Shown: positions 7,119-17,305, counted from the stretch's first letter. The stretch is 64,000 nt of DNA from Sphingobacteriales bacterium 50-39 (GCA_001898505.1 MKTZ01000020.1:1-64000), one strand, 5' to 3'. Made by a program: numbers and translations. The notes: generated from the letters alone by a model not told the origin.

Positions 7119-8759
7119 CTATTGATCCAGCTTTTTAAGCGCTTCTTTTAATTCCTCCACGCTTACGCTCTTCCAGTCCAGGTCAAAGCTGACTTCATTG
7201 ACAATGATCTCTTTCAGGGCGAGCAAAGGCTGGCCATTTTCATATCGAATACCCACGATCACCGCCTTCTCGCCATTGGGAGCACCCCGGATCTCGAGCT
7301 TGCCCCCTACCCTTACAGCAGGAATGATGGTGCGTCTCTCCCTGCATACGAGCTTGCAGCTGATATTCTTCTGTGCAGGTACATTCAATTTTACCGTCAC
7401 CGCGCTGGAATATGGTATGGCCGTAAGGAAATCTATATTGCTCCACCCCGTTTGCGGAGTATTGAATACATAGTATTTAAAATTAGCAAGCGGCACTCTC
7501 CTGCCCATAGCATTCAGTTCCACGGTGTTCCCGGCCTTTTCCAGCGTATCCAGCAGCTGCTTCATGGTGCTGACCTTAAAATGATCCAGCAGCGGCTGGC
7601 TGATGGCCTTGATCAGGCTATCCGTATTACTGACTCCATATTTTCGTAGAAGCCGCTCCAGTTCGGTGCACTTCGGGTCTTGCGCGGGACTGGGATTTTT
7701 CAGCTCTTCCTGGCACTGCCGGAACGCCAGGTTCTGCGCTCTTTGCTGCTTGCTGAAAACACCGCCAATGACCTTTACCACCCGACCGATCCGGCAAAAG
7801 AAAAAGTGGCAGGGATGACAGGTGGCTTTATTGGTCGCATCAGACAGACTGCCCCCGCATCGAACGATATCCGGCAAGGAAAAGCTTGACAGCATCGGGC
7901 TGTCTTCCATGGTCCAGTTCATAATGCTGTCGTCCTCTCTGTTCCCCTTAAATACCTTGGCGCCGGCATTGACAGTATCTGTCGGTATGAGCACCACCAG
8001 GTCCCTGCCTTTTTGCAGATCGAGCTTCTTTCCCTGGCAGTCGACAGCTTCTGTATAGATCATCCCCTGCGTCTCGAGGACACGACCGTCGGATGTGGTG
8101 GAGAGATCATCCATGACCATGTCCGACGGTAGAAACTCCTCCCGCACCTGAAAAGAGACACATCCACCATCACAGCCGACAGAAGGAACAAACGAGCCTG
8201 CCTTGATATAGATCACCGTGCCCTGGCTGCATCGTATGACCGTGTCCCGGTATGGGTTGATGCAAAAACGCTGAAGGGGCGTTCCAATTTGCTGATACAG
8301 CTCAGCGATATCAGGCAGCGCCTCCCGGTCTGGCGTGATGGGCACAACGAGCTGCGGCCTGGAGAAATATATATCGACACGTCTGTTCCTCCTTCTGCCC
8401 TCCCGGGTCCTGTTATCCGCCACCGGCCTGTCCGGTCCCCAGGCCCGCACAATGATATCTCCCAGACCTTGCTTCACCAGCCATTCTTTTACCGCCATGG
8501 CCCGCTTCAATGACAACAGCTTGTTCCGGGTATAGTTCCCCACGCTGTCGGAATGTCCTTCGACAAGCACAAACAAAGGGCTGTCGATACGCGCAGCAGC
8601 GGTAAACCGCCTTAATTCCCGCATGTCGGATGGACGGATACGGTATTGTCCCGAATGGAATAAAATAGTGCCGGAAGGAATGGTATCCTGTCCCCGCCCG
8701 GTAAAACACAGGCAAAGGGCTATCAGGACGTGAAGGGTCACAGGCAGGTAATGTTTCAT
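7119..8759 (-). CDS. OmpA-family protein with long unknown C-terminal part
   Basis: The protein has 546 residues from the ATG at 8759, which gives a clean signal peptide (MKHYLPVTLHVLIALCLCF). Residues of about 30-135 form an OmpA-like peptidoglycan-binding domain: ILFHSGQYRIRPSD, EGHSDSVGNYTRNKLLSLKR, and NRTREGRRRNRRVDIYF near its end. This domain normally sits at the C-terminus of outer-membrane proteins; here it comes first. The remaining 400 residues are cysteine-containing beta-rich sequence of no family I know, ending in a helical tail. The gene is divergent from the DUF2809 gene across a spacer with a ten-base C run. Confidence 0.75.
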   Translation of the reverse strand: MKHYLPVTLHVLIALCLCFTGRGQDTIPSGTILFHSGQYRIRPSDMRELRRFTAAARIDSPLFVLVEGHSDSVGNYTRNKLLSLKRAMAVKEWLVKQGLGDIIVRAWGPDRPVADNRTREGRRRNRRVDIYFSRPQLVVPITPDREALPDIAELYQQIGTPLQRFCINPYRDTVIRCSQGTVIYIKAGSFVPSVGCDGGCVSFQVREEFLPSDMVMDDLSTTSDGRVLETQGMIYTEAVDCQGKKLDLQKGRDLVVLIPTDTVNAGAKVFKGNREDDSIMNWTMEDSPMLSSFSLPDIVRCGGSLSDATNKATCHPCHFFFCRIGRVVKVIGGVFSKQQRAQNLAFRQCQEELKNPSPAQDPKCTELERLLRKYGVSNTDSLIKAISQPLLDHFKVSTMKQLLDTLEKAGNTVELNAMGRRVPLANFKYYVFNTPQTGWSNIDFLTAIPYSSAVTVKLNVPAQKNISCKLVCRERRTIIPAVRVGGKLEIRGAPNGEKAVIVGIRYENGQPLLALKEIIVNEVSFDLDWKSVSVEELKEALKKLDQ

Positions 8760-8812
8760 ATGTTCATAGTGGTTAGCCGTATCACCATACGAACATAACA
8801 AAAAAGTCGTTG

Positions 8813-8822
8813 CCCCCCCCCC
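8813..8822. repeat. Ten-base poly-C tract in a divergent promoter spacer
   Basis: A run of ten C lies 54 bases upstream of the OmpA-family gene start (as poly-G on its coding strand) and 73 bases before the DUF2809 gene start. Runs of this length are prone to slipped-strand changes. Nothing in the sequence shows that it varies. Confidence 0.9.
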
Positions 8823-8895
8823 ACCGCAAACAAGGCTTGGAAAAATGAAAATTTTTATTTTACTTTGTATTTCAAAGTGCTTTTAACTATAGAAC

Positions 8896-9285
8896 ATGTA
8901 TCGGCTTCATAAAGGATATTTGTTGCTCAGCGTACTGCTTTTGATCATTGAGATCCTCATAGCAGCCTATCTCAACGACAGCCTTATCCGCCCCTACGGC
9001 GGTGATTTCCTGGTAGTCATCCTGCTGTACTGCCTGATGAGAAGTTTCCTGAACCTATCCGTTCTCCGGACCTCGCTCATCGTCCTGCTGATATCCTACC
9101 TGGTGGAGATCACCCAGTATTTCAGGCTGGCTGACATACTTGGCGTCAGATCGAGAGTGCTCCGTATCCTGATGGGGAGTTATTTCACCTGGAATGATAT
9201 CCTGTCCTATACGCTGGGAATACTATTTGTTATTCTACTGGAAGGCATGGTCAGCCGGTACAAACAAAGATCGCCCGCAGCATGA
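8896..9285 (+). CDS. DUF2809 family small membrane protein
   Basis: This 129-residue protein has four hydrophobic segments at about residues 8-26, 35-53, 57-72 and 100-120. It carries the DUF2809 pattern: YLNDSLIRPYGGDFLVVILLYC, then EITQYFRLADILG, and WNDILSYTLGI near the end. The family is widespread in Bacteroidota and its function is unknown. The stop overlaps the start of the next gene by four bases (ATGA), so the two are very likely translated together. Confidence 0.85.
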   Translation: MYRLHKGYLLLSVLLLIIEILIAAYLNDSLIRPYGGDFLVVILLYCLMRSFLNLSVLRTSLIVLLISYLVEITQYFRLADILGVRSRVLRILMGSYFTWNDILSYTLGILFVILLEGMVSRYKQRSPAA

Positions 9286-10043
9286 ACCCACTTTTTGTAC
9301 ATAGCGACTCCATCGTAAGAAAGATCTGGGGTAATGCAGACATGGTGCTCCTGATCTTCGCCGGCTCCGCCGCGGAATTCCCATTGAACAGGGCGGTAGA
9401 CTGGCTGTACTTCACAGGCCGCCTGCCATCGGATCCCCTTGGCAGGTTGTTCTCCACGGTGCAATATGCTCAACAGATCGTTTTTGCGGAATACGATAGC
9501 GCGCTGGCAGCCATCGACAAGATCACGGCTATTCATAAAGCAGTGGAAGCAAGCCGCAAGGACAGGATACCCGATACGGCCCACCTGGATGTATTATTCA
9601 TGCTGATCGATTATTCCATCCGAAGCGCGGAGCTACTGGGCCATACGCTGGCGGAGGCGGAAAAAATGGAAGTATTTGATGTATTCCACCGGGTGGGGGC
9701 GCGAATGGGACTAGAAGGTCTCCCCAACGACTATCTGCATTGGCGGGGTATGAGGGCGGTCTATCTGCAGACCAATCTGGTCCGGAGCACATACACGTAT
9801 GATCTTTACCGGCAGTACAGGCGGCACCTGGGTCCAATCCGATATTATCTCCTCCGGCAGGTACAGTCCCTGCTGGTCCCTAAAAGGGTTCGTCAATTGC
9901 TCTCATTACCACGGCTGCCTTTGTTTTACGCCGTTGTATGGCTATACAGGATCTCGCGATGGCTTAAATTCGACAGGCTCATAAAGGCATTGCTCCTCCC
10001 GGCCGCTTATAAAATGGAGATCGCGGGCCTCGACAAAAGATGA
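9282..10043 (+). CDS. Oxygenase MpaB family (DUF2236) protein
   Basis: This 253-residue helical protein matches the MpaB/DUF2236 family. Its N-terminus (SIVRKIWGNADMVLLIFAGSAAEF) corresponds to the family region before the haem pocket, and HAL-like elements follow around HKAVEASRKDRIPDTAHLDV. Relatives include the latex-clearing protein Lcp (haem b rubber oxygenase) and fungal MpaB. Several His residues are present, but I cannot place the haem ligands with confidence. Oxygenase activity is therefore an inference from the family. It is translationally coupled to the DUF2809 gene, a pairing that may imply a membrane-associated role. Confidence 0.7.
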   Translation: MNPLFVHSDSIVRKIWGNADMVLLIFAGSAAEFPLNRAVDWLYFTGRLPSDPLGRLFSTVQYAQQIVFAEYDSALAAIDKITAIHKAVEASRKDRIPDTAHLDVLFMLIDYSIRSAELLGHTLAEAEKMEVFDVFHRVGARMGLEGLPNDYLHWRGMRAVYLQTNLVRSTYTYDLYRQYRRHLGPIRYYLLRQVQSLLVPKRVRQLLSLPRLPLFYAVVWLYRISRWLKFDRLIKALLLPAAYKMEIAGLDKR

Positions 10044-10105
10044 TTTTTCTTTCCACACTTTTTGTTTATAATAATAATTTAATAACTTAGAGTACAACCA
10101 AACCC

Positions 10106-10705
10106 TTGGCGTTCTCGTCGCTCCATAATGAAAAGGTGATCCTCCGGGCATTGTCCGCAAGTGAGGAAAAGGCATTCCGGAAACTATACGACCATTATGC
10201 CGAAAAAGTATATTCAGTAGCTCTGCTCCATCTTAAACAGCCGGAACTGGCTGAAGACCTTGTCCAGACTGTTTTCCTCAAACTATGGGAATGCAGGGAT
10301 GAACTGGACGGGATACAATCCTTCGCCGCCTGGTTTTACACGCTGACACGCAATACCATCATCTCCATCCTGCGCAAACAAGGCACGCAGGAAAACTATC
10401 TTCATTTCCTGCAGCAACGGTTTGGCCTTCTGCCTGCCCATCCTGAACAGGACATGGTCCGCAAGGAACAGCTGCAGCTCATACGCCGGGGCATCGAACA
10501 GCTGAGCGCCCAGCAGCGGACAGCTTTCACCCTGCAATGCGACGAAGGCCTCAGCTATAAGCTCATCGGCGAGCGCATGGGCATCTCACCCAACACCGTA
10601 CGCGTTCACCTGTTCAAGGCAATGGAATCCCTCCGCCGGTTTGTGCAAACCCACATTGACGATAGCTACTTCATTGTTTGTCTTTCTTTTCTTGCCTGTC
10701 TGTAA
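10106..10705 (+). CDS. RNA polymerase ECF-type sigma-70 factor
   Basis: The sigma factor has about 199 residues. Region 2 covers residues of about 20-90 (AFRKLYDHYAEKVYSVALLH, AEDLVQTVFLKLWECRDEL). Region 4 covers about 125-180 with the helix-turn-helix LSYKLIGERMGISPNTVRVHL. It belongs to the Bacteroidota ECF group that activates SusC/SusD operons when a TonB-dependent transducer releases its FecR-type anti-sigma factor, which is encoded next. The apparent start is a TTG; no in-frame ATG exists close upstream, so the exact start is unsure. It opens the locus that runs to about 27 kb. Confidence 0.92.
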   Translation: MAFSSLHNEKVILRALSASEEKAFRKLYDHYAEKVYSVALLHLKQPELAEDLVQTVFLKLWECRDELDGIQSFAAWFYTLTRNTIISILRKQGTQENYLHFLQQRFGLLPAHPEQDMVRKEQLQLIRRGIEQLSAQQRTAFTLQCDEGLSYKLIGERMGISPNTVRVHLFKAMESLRRFVQTHIDDSYFIVCLSFLACL

Positions 10706-10760
10706 TTTTTTTTCTACTCCCACTAATACATTCTTCCCATTCGCGCGACTTGTATAGTAT

Positions 10761-11945
10761 ATGCCTGACGCTACATCTTTTGATGCCCTTATCGACCGGT
10801 TCATCGCCGAGCGCCTGACGCCCGACGAACTGCCACAATTCTTCCGGTTCCTGGAGAACGAAGACTTCCGCACCCGTTATGCGGGTCGCATCGATATGGA
10901 TCTCCTCGAAGAAGCGTGGCTCGGCTGGTCCAACGAACAACAAGCCGGCCGGTTGTACAACAACATCCTGCAGGCGGGTAATATACCGGTATCAAACACA
11001 CCTGTAAGAAAGATGGGCTGGACACGCTATGCAGCAGCAGCGATCATCCTATTGGCCGGCATCGCCGTCTATCGCTATACGGTCAAAAAGCCCATCCGGG
11101 AGACGGCAGCACCCGTGATAGCGCAGGCCCCTGTCATACAGGATATCCCGCCTGGCAGGAATAAGGCAATCCTTGTTCTTGGAGACAGATCCGTCGTACC
11201 GCTCGACAGCCTTGCCAATGGCTCAACGGTGCTACAAGGTGGTATGAAGATCGTTAAGGAAGGCAATGGGAAGATAGACTATCTGCCTGCACAAACTGGC
11301 GACGCCCATGATATCATTCCCAAAAACTCCGTGCGAACACCAAGGGGCGGCCAATACCAGCTGGCCTTATCCGACGGCACCAGCGTGTGGCTGAATGCCG
11401 CATCATCCATCACCTATCCCGCCCGGTTCACCGATGGCGACAGGACGGTCAGCATCTCCGGAGAAGTATATTTCGAAGTCGCCAAAAGTCCGGGGCATCC
11501 GTTTATTGTCAACATAGACAACACGGACAGCAAGGTGGAAGTGCTGGGCACTCATTTCAACATCAATGCATACCAGGACGAAGGGACGGTAAAGACCACT
11601 CTTCTGGAAGGAAAAGTAAAAGTGTCTGCGGGCAACGGTTCCGTCATGCTGGCGCCGGGTCAGCAGTCGGCGGGGACAACAGTCAGCGACGCCGTGGATA
11701 TTTCCCAGGTAATGTCCTGGCGCAGCGGCGTATTTTCCTTCGAAGGCAAGAACATACAACAGGTGCTGCGGGAACTGGCGCGTTGGTATGATCTTACGAT
11801 AGTATATGGAAAAGAGGTCCCGAATATCAGGCTAAGAGGTGAAATGGGCATGGACCTCAATTTATCCCAGGTGTTGAAAGGGCTTGCCGCCATGGAAGTC
11901 GTTTGCCGGCTGGAACCAGGAAGAAAACTATTGGTCTTTCCCTAA
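10761..11945 (+). CDS. FecR-family anti-sigma factor with DUF4974 domain
   Basis: This 394-residue inner-membrane regulator has a cytoplasmic N-terminal part that would hold the sigma factor (residues 1-85) and one transmembrane helix (about 88-107, YAAAAIILLAGIAVYRY). The periplasmic FecR domain follows (about 192-290, from TPRGGQYQLALSDGTSVWLN to LLEGKVKV), and then a DUF4974 domain (about 325-390, FSFEGKNIQQVLRELARWYD) that contacts the STN domain of the SusC transducer. The sigma gene upstream and the STN-bearing SusC downstream complete a trans-envelope induction pathway. Confidence 0.94.
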   Translation: MPDATSFDALIDRFIAERLTPDELPQFFRFLENEDFRTRYAGRIDMDLLEEAWLGWSNEQQAGRLYNNILQAGNIPVSNTPVRKMGWTRYAAAAIILLAGIAVYRYTVKKPIRETAAPVIAQAPVIQDIPPGRNKAILVLGDRSVVPLDSLANGSTVLQGGMKIVKEGNGKIDYLPAQTGDAHDIIPKNSVRTPRGGQYQLALSDGTSVWLNAASSITYPARFTDGDRTVSISGEVYFEVAKSPGHPFIVNIDNTDSKVEVLGTHFNINAYQDEGTVKTTLLEGKVKVSAGNGSVMLAPGQQSAGTTVSDAVDISQVMSWRSGVFSFEGKNIQQVLRELARWYDLTIVYGKEVPNIRLRGEMGMDLNLSQVLKGLAAMEVVCRLEPGRKLLVFP

Positions 11946-12126
11946 TAACGCTTATTCTACGAACGAACCAATAAGCCTTCACAAGACACTTATTCTAGGA
12001 AACAGGTAACCCATTGCTATTAGTCATTCGGCCAAAAAAGATCGGGAGTGGTAACGACACCCCCGACCGGAGATTTTGGGCTGAACTGACAATGGTTTGA
12101 GGACATCGTATTCATCAACCCAAAAC

Positions 12127-15100
12127 ATGACAAAGCTAATGCAAACAAGCCCGTTAACCAAAACGATGCGCGTTATGCGACTGACAACTCTTTTTCTGCT
12201 TGCTGCCTGCCTCCAGGTTAGTGCTCGGGCACTGTCCCAGACGATTACTTTTTCCGGCGAGCGTGTTCCGCTGGTAAAGGTATTCAACGAGGTAAAAAAA
12301 CAGACGGGCTATCTGGTCGCCTATAATGACCAGATATTGAAGCTGGCCAGGCCGGTGAGCGTCTCAGCAAAGGACGAACCTGTAGACAGGTTCATGAAAG
12401 AAGTAATGCAGAACCAGCCATTCGAGTACACCATCGAGGGAAACACCATTTTCATCCGGCGCAAGCCCGCCCCCACTCCTACCGGCTCCCTCGGTGAGAT
12501 CCCGCCTCCGAAGACCTTTAAAGGCCGGGTCCTTACCGAAGAGGGCGTTCCCTTACAAGGCGTGACGGTAAGAATAAAAGGCGTACCGGGAGGCACGTCG
12601 ACGGACGAGAATGGACAGTTTTCCATTACCACCGACAAACCCTCCCTCACCCTGATATTTTCTTACGTGGGCTATGCTGAGGCAGAAGTGGTCGTCGAAA
12701 ACAGCGACGCGATCAACGTTGTCCTGCATCCCAGGACAAAAGGCATGGATGAAGCAGTCGTCGTAGGATATGGTACGGTGAAGAAAGGGGACGTCACGAC
12801 GGCGGTGGCAACGGTCAGCTCCAAACAGCTGGAGAACAGACCCGTGATGAATGCCCTCGAGGCGATGGCGGGACAGCTGTCGGGTGTCGATATCCAACAG
12901 GGCGGCGGTCAGCCGGGCGGCGCCAATATAAAGGTCAGGGTCCGGGGCACCAACTCCATCAGCGGCAGCTCCGACCCCTTGTATGTAGTAGACGGCATGC
13001 CCATGCCCAATGCGCTCAATGCTATCAGCGTCAATGATATCGACAACATCACTGTGCTCAAGGATGTCTCCGCCACGGCCATCTATGGCTCCCGCGGGTC
13101 CAGCGGCGTCGTGCTGATCACCACCAAGAAGGGTCGGTCGGGCCCGCCCACTATTTCTGTCAACTCCTCCGTTGGCGTACAGCAGATAGCCCGCAAGATC
13201 CCCATGATGGGGAAAAATGATTACCTGCAGCTGCTCATCGACTCGAAGAATAACTCCTGGGTCGACAAAGACCCGGTGAATAACAAGGCCACCGATGACA
13301 ATGCCACCCGCCAGGCGCACGGTGCGGCAGGCAGCACCAAATACATCATCCCCGATGGCGGCAGCAATCCATGGGGCACCTTCCGATGGAATATCCTGGA
13401 CCCTGCCGACGTGGCAAAAATGCCCAACACGGACTGGCAGGACGAGATATACCGCAACGCCCTGCTGACCACAAATGAAATATCCCTTTCCGGCGGCGCG
13501 GGCAATACGCGTTATGTCATTTCAGGCAACTATGCCAAACAGGACGGCATTATTATCAACTCTACCTATCAGCGCTTCAACTTGCGTTCCAGGATAGAAT
13601 CCAAATTAAGAAAGAACCTCACGATAGGTTTTCAGCTGATGGGCAATTCAAACAATGGGAGATTACAGGCGCAAGGCAGAAACGAGGCGCTGGGCGGCTG
13701 GGGCGTCGACCTGGCAGCATTGTCTATGGCGCCGGTGTTCCCGGTGAAAAATCCAAACGGCACCTATGCAGACATGGCGCGCAATCCGGATATACTGGGT
13801 GCGGGCCAGCCCGGATACAATCCCCTGGAAATGGCCAATAACCGCTACCGTTACCAAAAGAACTACGGATGGTCCGCCTTTACCTTTGCAGAATGGGAGA
13901 TCATCCCCAACCTCAAATACAAATTCACGTTCAACGAAACATTCGTCAACAACGAGAACAGCTTTTTCGAGCCGTCCGGGGTCAACGACTATGGAGTGAC
14001 GACGACAGGAACGACCTCTTCCAACGCACAGGACCGTACCAGGAGCTATTTGATAGAGAACCTCGTCACCTATAACAAAACGATTGCCGACAAACATAAT
14101 TTTTCTTTGCTGGGCGGCTATACCATCGAAGACGCGCTCCTGGGATCCATTAGCACCGCTGCCGCCAATGCCCCTACCAATTATGTCCAGTTGGTGGCGG
14201 GAACACCGGTAACAGCCGTCACCGGCGCCTCGGAATATGCCCTGCAGTCTTACCTGGGACGGCTGATGTACAATTTCAATCAACGCTACCTGCTGACAGG
14301 TACGGTACGCTGGGATGGCTCCTCCCGCTTCAGCCCGGGTCACAAATGGGGATTTTTCCCTTCCATCTCCGCAGGCTGGAACATCGCCAAAGAGTCGTTC
14401 ATGGACAACGTAAAGTTTATCAACGACCTCAAGATACGCGGCGGATGGGGGGTATCGGGGAACAACAGCATCGGCAACTTCGAATGGCAGGGTAATATGG
14501 GTGTCAACCGTTATCCCCTTGGCAGCCCACAGACAGCCCAGCAAGGTGTAACCCCCGGCAGCAAGGCGCAAAACAATCAGCTCACCTGGGAAAAAACACG
14601 CGAGTTCAACGCGGGATTCGATATGAGCATCCTGAACAACCGTATTACAGTCAGCGCCGACTATTATGTCAGGACCTCATACGATCTGCTGCTGAGCGTC
14701 CCTACTCCTATCCTCACGGGGCAAACCACCATTCTGACCAATATGGGCAAAATGCGGAACAAAGGCGTAGAACTTTCGTTGTCCACCCGCAATATCGTCG
14801 GTCCCGTCTTCACCTGGAGCACGGACTTTTCTATCTCCCATAACGACAATAAGGTGCTTGCGCTGGGCCCTGGCAATACCCCCATCTTCCCGGCCTCCAA
14901 GATCTCCGGAGGCCCCTGGTTCCGCACGGCGGTTGGCTACCCGCTGTCCACTTTCTGGGGCTACCAGGTGGCGGGGATCTTCAGGGACGACGCGGACCTG
15001 GCTAAACATATCCAGTACACCCCCGGCAAAGACCGCCCGGGACAGTTCTACTATAAGGATGTCAGCGGCCCCAACGGTGTGCCCGACGGCGTCATCGATG

Positions 15101-15666
15101 CCAACGACCGTACTACCATCGGCAATAACAATCCGAAGTTCATCGCAGGCATGACCAACCATTTTACCTATAAGGACCTGAGCCTCGATATACAGCTGAC
15201 TTCAAGCTACGGTGGTCATACCTACAATCTCCTGTTCAAGAGCCTGGTGAAGGGTACCGACGGGTCCAGCGGCGCTCCAAAATATCTGCTCGACAGATGG
15301 AGATCCCCCGAAGATCCGGGCAACGGGAAAGTACCGGCGGTGACAACGGCCGGCAGGGGATTGGACGGCAGCGGCTCTTCCTACTGGATCCAGGACAACT
15401 CCTACCTGCGCATCCGCAATGTGACGCTTGCCTACGACCTGACCTCCAGGTTGCCGAAGAGATACGGCATCCAACGCTTACGAGTATACGCTTCCGTCAA
15501 CAACCTCCATACCTTCACGAAGTACCTGGGATATGATCCGGAAGCCAATACATCCTATTATTATGATTCACCGGACGGTACGGGTGGATCGCAGGTCAGC
15601 GGCGCGGATTACCTCGCGTACCCGATATCCCGCACCTACAGCCTTGGTTTAAACCTAACTTTCTAA
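12127..15666 (+). CDS. SusC/RagA-type TonB-dependent transporter with STN domain
   Basis: This outer-membrane importer has about 1179 residues from the ATG at 12127; in-frame ATGs at 12139 and 12166 are also possible, the last giving the compact signal MRVMRLTTLFLLAACLQVSA. After the signal come an STN domain (ITFSGERVPLVKVFNEVKKQ to IEGNTIFIRR), a carboxypeptidase-regulatory-like beta-sandwich (KGRVLTEEGVPLQGVTVRIK) and the TonB box/plug start (DEAVVVGYGTVKKGDV). The barrel ends in the aromatic tail SLGLNLTF. The STN domain marks it as both transporter and signal receiver for the FecR/sigma pair. It imports oligosaccharides captured with the SusD protein. Confidence 0.96.
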   Translation: MTKLMQTSPLTKTMRVMRLTTLFLLAACLQVSARALSQTITFSGERVPLVKVFNEVKKQTGYLVAYNDQILKLARPVSVSAKDEPVDRFMKEVMQNQPFEYTIEGNTIFIRRKPAPTPTGSLGEIPPPKTFKGRVLTEEGVPLQGVTVRIKGVPGGTSTDENGQFSITTDKPSLTLIFSYVGYAEAEVVVENSDAINVVLHPRTKGMDEAVVVGYGTVKKGDVTTAVATVSSKQLENRPVMNALEAMAGQLSGVDIQQGGGQPGGANIKVRVRGTNSISGSSDPLYVVDGMPMPNALNAISVNDIDNITVLKDVSATAIYGSRGSSGVVLITTKKGRSGPPTISVNSSVGVQQIARKIPMMGKNDYLQLLIDSKNNSWVDKDPVNNKATDDNATRQAHGAAGSTKYIIPDGGSNPWGTFRWNILDPADVAKMPNTDWQDEIYRNALLTTNEISLSGGAGNTRYVISGNYAKQDGIIINSTYQRFNLRSRIESKLRKNLTIGFQLMGNSNNGRLQAQGRNEALGGWGVDLAALSMAPVFPVKNPNGTYADMARNPDILGAGQPGYNPLEMANNRYRYQKNYGWSAFTFAEWEIIPNLKYKFTFNETFVNNENSFFEPSGVNDYGVTTTGTTSSNAQDRTRSYLIENLVTYNKTIADKHNFSLLGGYTIEDALLGSISTAAANAPTNYVQLVAGTPVTAVTGASEYALQSYLGRLMYNFNQRYLLTGTVRWDGSSRFSPGHKWGFFPSISAGWNIAKESFMDNVKFINDLKIRGGWGVSGNNSIGNFEWQGNMGVNRYPLGSPQTAQQGVTPGSKAQNNQLTWEKTREFNAGFDMSILNNRITVSADYYVRTSYDLLLSVPTPILTGQTTILTNMGKMRNKGVELSLSTRNIVGPVFTWSTDFSISHNDNKVLALGPGNTPIFPASKISGGPWFRTAVGYPLSTFWGYQVAGIFRDDADLAKHIQYTPGKDRPGQFYYKDVSGPNGVPDGVIDANDRTTIGNNNPKFIAGMTNHFTYKDLSLDIQLTSSYGGHTYNLLFKSLVKGTDGSSGAPKYLLDRWRSPEDPGNGKVPAVTTAGRGLDGSGSSYWIQDNSYLRIRNVTLAYDLTSRLPKRYGIQRLRVYASVNNLHTFTKYLGYDPEANTSYYYDSPDGTGGSQVSGADYLAYPISRTYSLGLNLTF

Positions 15667-15673
15667 TTAATTA

Positions 15674-17305
15674 ATGAATCATCGCATGAAGAAGATAGTA
15701 AGTTTTTTCATCGTCGCGCTATGTGCCCTGGCATGCGGGAAGGATAAGCTCGATCTCAACGACCCCGCCAACTTTACACCCCAGCAATTCTATAAGACAC
15801 AGTCGGATATGGACATAGCTGTAATTGGCGCCTATGGCAGGCTCCGCGATGTTTACAACGGATTCTTCTACTATTGGGGAGAGATCCGAAGCGATAATAC
15901 CAGCTTTTTCAACCCCACCGTAGACAGGAACAGCGTAAACATGCTGGTACCTGTGCAGGTGACCTATGTAGAAGTGAATAATTTCTGGAACAATCTCTAC
16001 CTGGCCATCGTCGCGGCCAATACGATACTGGAAAGGGTGGATGGTGCGACTTATACCAGTGATGCAGTAAAGGCCCAGCACATCGGCGAGGCCAAGCTGA
16101 TAAGGGCCTTGTGCTATTTCTATCTGGCGCGCACCTATGGAGGATATGCATTGAACGGCAATCTGCTGGGTGTTCCGCTGGTCACCAAAAGTATCATAGC
16201 CGATGCGGCGCGCAAGATGCCCAGGAACAGCCTGGATGATACCTATTCCCTTATTGTCGACGACCTCACCGACGCCAAGGCCAAGCTGCCCCCCTCTATG
16301 TCGGGCGCCAATACAGGACGCTTTACCAGTGTCTCCGCCCAGGCATTATTAGGAAAAGTATATATGTTCATGGCAGGATATCCACTGAATAAAGGACAGG
16401 CTTATTATGCAAAGGCCGTCGCCGAATTCCAGCCGGTGATCGACAATCCCGCATTGAGCCTGGTCCCCAGCTATGTCAAGCTGTTCGATTCCAATAACAA
16501 GAACTCTTCCGAAGCCATCATCGAGATACAGTTCAAGGCGGACCTGACAAACAAGACGGGCAACGCCTTTCAATCCAAGATGCTGACCAGTTCCGCCGCC
16601 GCCGCGCTGGTGCCCGCTGGAGATGCGGGGACTGCCGATAACAAACCAAATATTTCTATGCTGAATGCCTATGCAGCGGGCGACCCCCGGAAATCCGTCA
16701 CCTTCCGTCCGGGTTACAAACAATCCAGCGGCAAGTATAAGAATGAAGCATATGGACATAAATACTGGCAGCAGCTGGGCGCGGACAAGTCGAACGTGGA
16801 CAACTACCTGAACTGGGACTGCAACTGGAAAGAGCTCCGCCTGGCAGAGGTCTATCTGCTCTACGCGGAAGCCCAGGTACGGTCCGGAGGCGATAGGAAC
16901 GCGGCGCTCACTTATCTCAATAAGATCAGGCAGCGCGCCAGGACCACCAACAAGGCGGATGACCCGACCATCGCGACCATCGAAACACAGTACCCCACCT
17001 GGAACACGGGCGATCCTTCCGTAACACTGATGGACTATCAGCTGACTGATTTTGCTTCGGACGATGATTTCCTGCTGGCCATCGAGAACGAGTCGAGGGT
17101 GGAATTCGCCCTGGAGGACAAACGCTGGTACGATCTCGTAAGGACGCAGCGCGCTCCGGCGGTAATGACGGCTTCTTCCCTGACGGATGAAAATACCACC
17201 ATCACCTGGGACGACAGGGATTATGCCCTGCCGATGCCGCAGAACGCGATGATCAATGCCAATCCGGGTGTCATCATTCAAAATAAGGGGTACACACAGC
17301 TGTAG
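15674..17305 (+). CDS. SusD/RagB-family outer-membrane glycan-binding lipoprotein
   Basis: This 543-residue lipoprotein begins 7 bases after susC. The signal peptide ends in a lipobox (CALACGKD), giving a surface lipoprotein. SusD hallmarks follow: the TPR-like first half (FYKTQSDMDIAVIGAYGRLR, AKLIRALCYFYLARTYGG) and the C-terminal SusD_RagB part (LRLAEVYLLYAEAQVRSGGD, YLNKIRQRART, ESRVEFALEDKRWYDLVRTQ). It lids the SusC barrel and binds the glycan. An ATG at 15686 (MKKIVSFF) is an equally good start. Ligand specificity cannot be read from the sequence. Confidence 0.96.
   Translation: MNHRMKKIVSFFIVALCALACGKDKLDLNDPANFTPQQFYKTQSDMDIAVIGAYGRLRDVYNGFFYYWGEIRSDNTSFFNPTVDRNSVNMLVPVQVTYVEVNNFWNNLYLAIVAANTILERVDGATYTSDAVKAQHIGEAKLIRALCYFYLARTYGGYALNGNLLGVPLVTKSIIADAARKMPRNSLDDTYSLIVDDLTDAKAKLPPSMSGANTGRFTSVSAQALLGKVYMFMAGYPLNKGQAYYAKAVAEFQPVIDNPALSLVPSYVKLFDSNNKNSSEAIIEIQFKADLTNKTGNAFQSKMLTSSAAAALVPAGDAGTADNKPNISMLNAYAAGDPRKSVTFRPGYKQSSGKYKNEAYGHKYWQQLGADKSNVDNYLNWDCNWKELRLAEVYLLYAEAQVRSGGDRNAALTYLNKIRQRARTTNKADDPTIATIETQYPTWNTGDPSVTLMDYQLTDFASDDDFLLAIENESRVEFALEDKRWYDLVRTQRAPAVMTASSLTDENTTITWDDRDYALPMPQNAMINANPGVIIQNKGYTQL

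Noticed and set aside
12553-14571. Long open frames (255 and 302 codons) on the minus strand
   Set aside because: They are antisense shadows of the susC gene, whose own frame has clear domains. High G+C coding sequence often leaves the opposite frame open.
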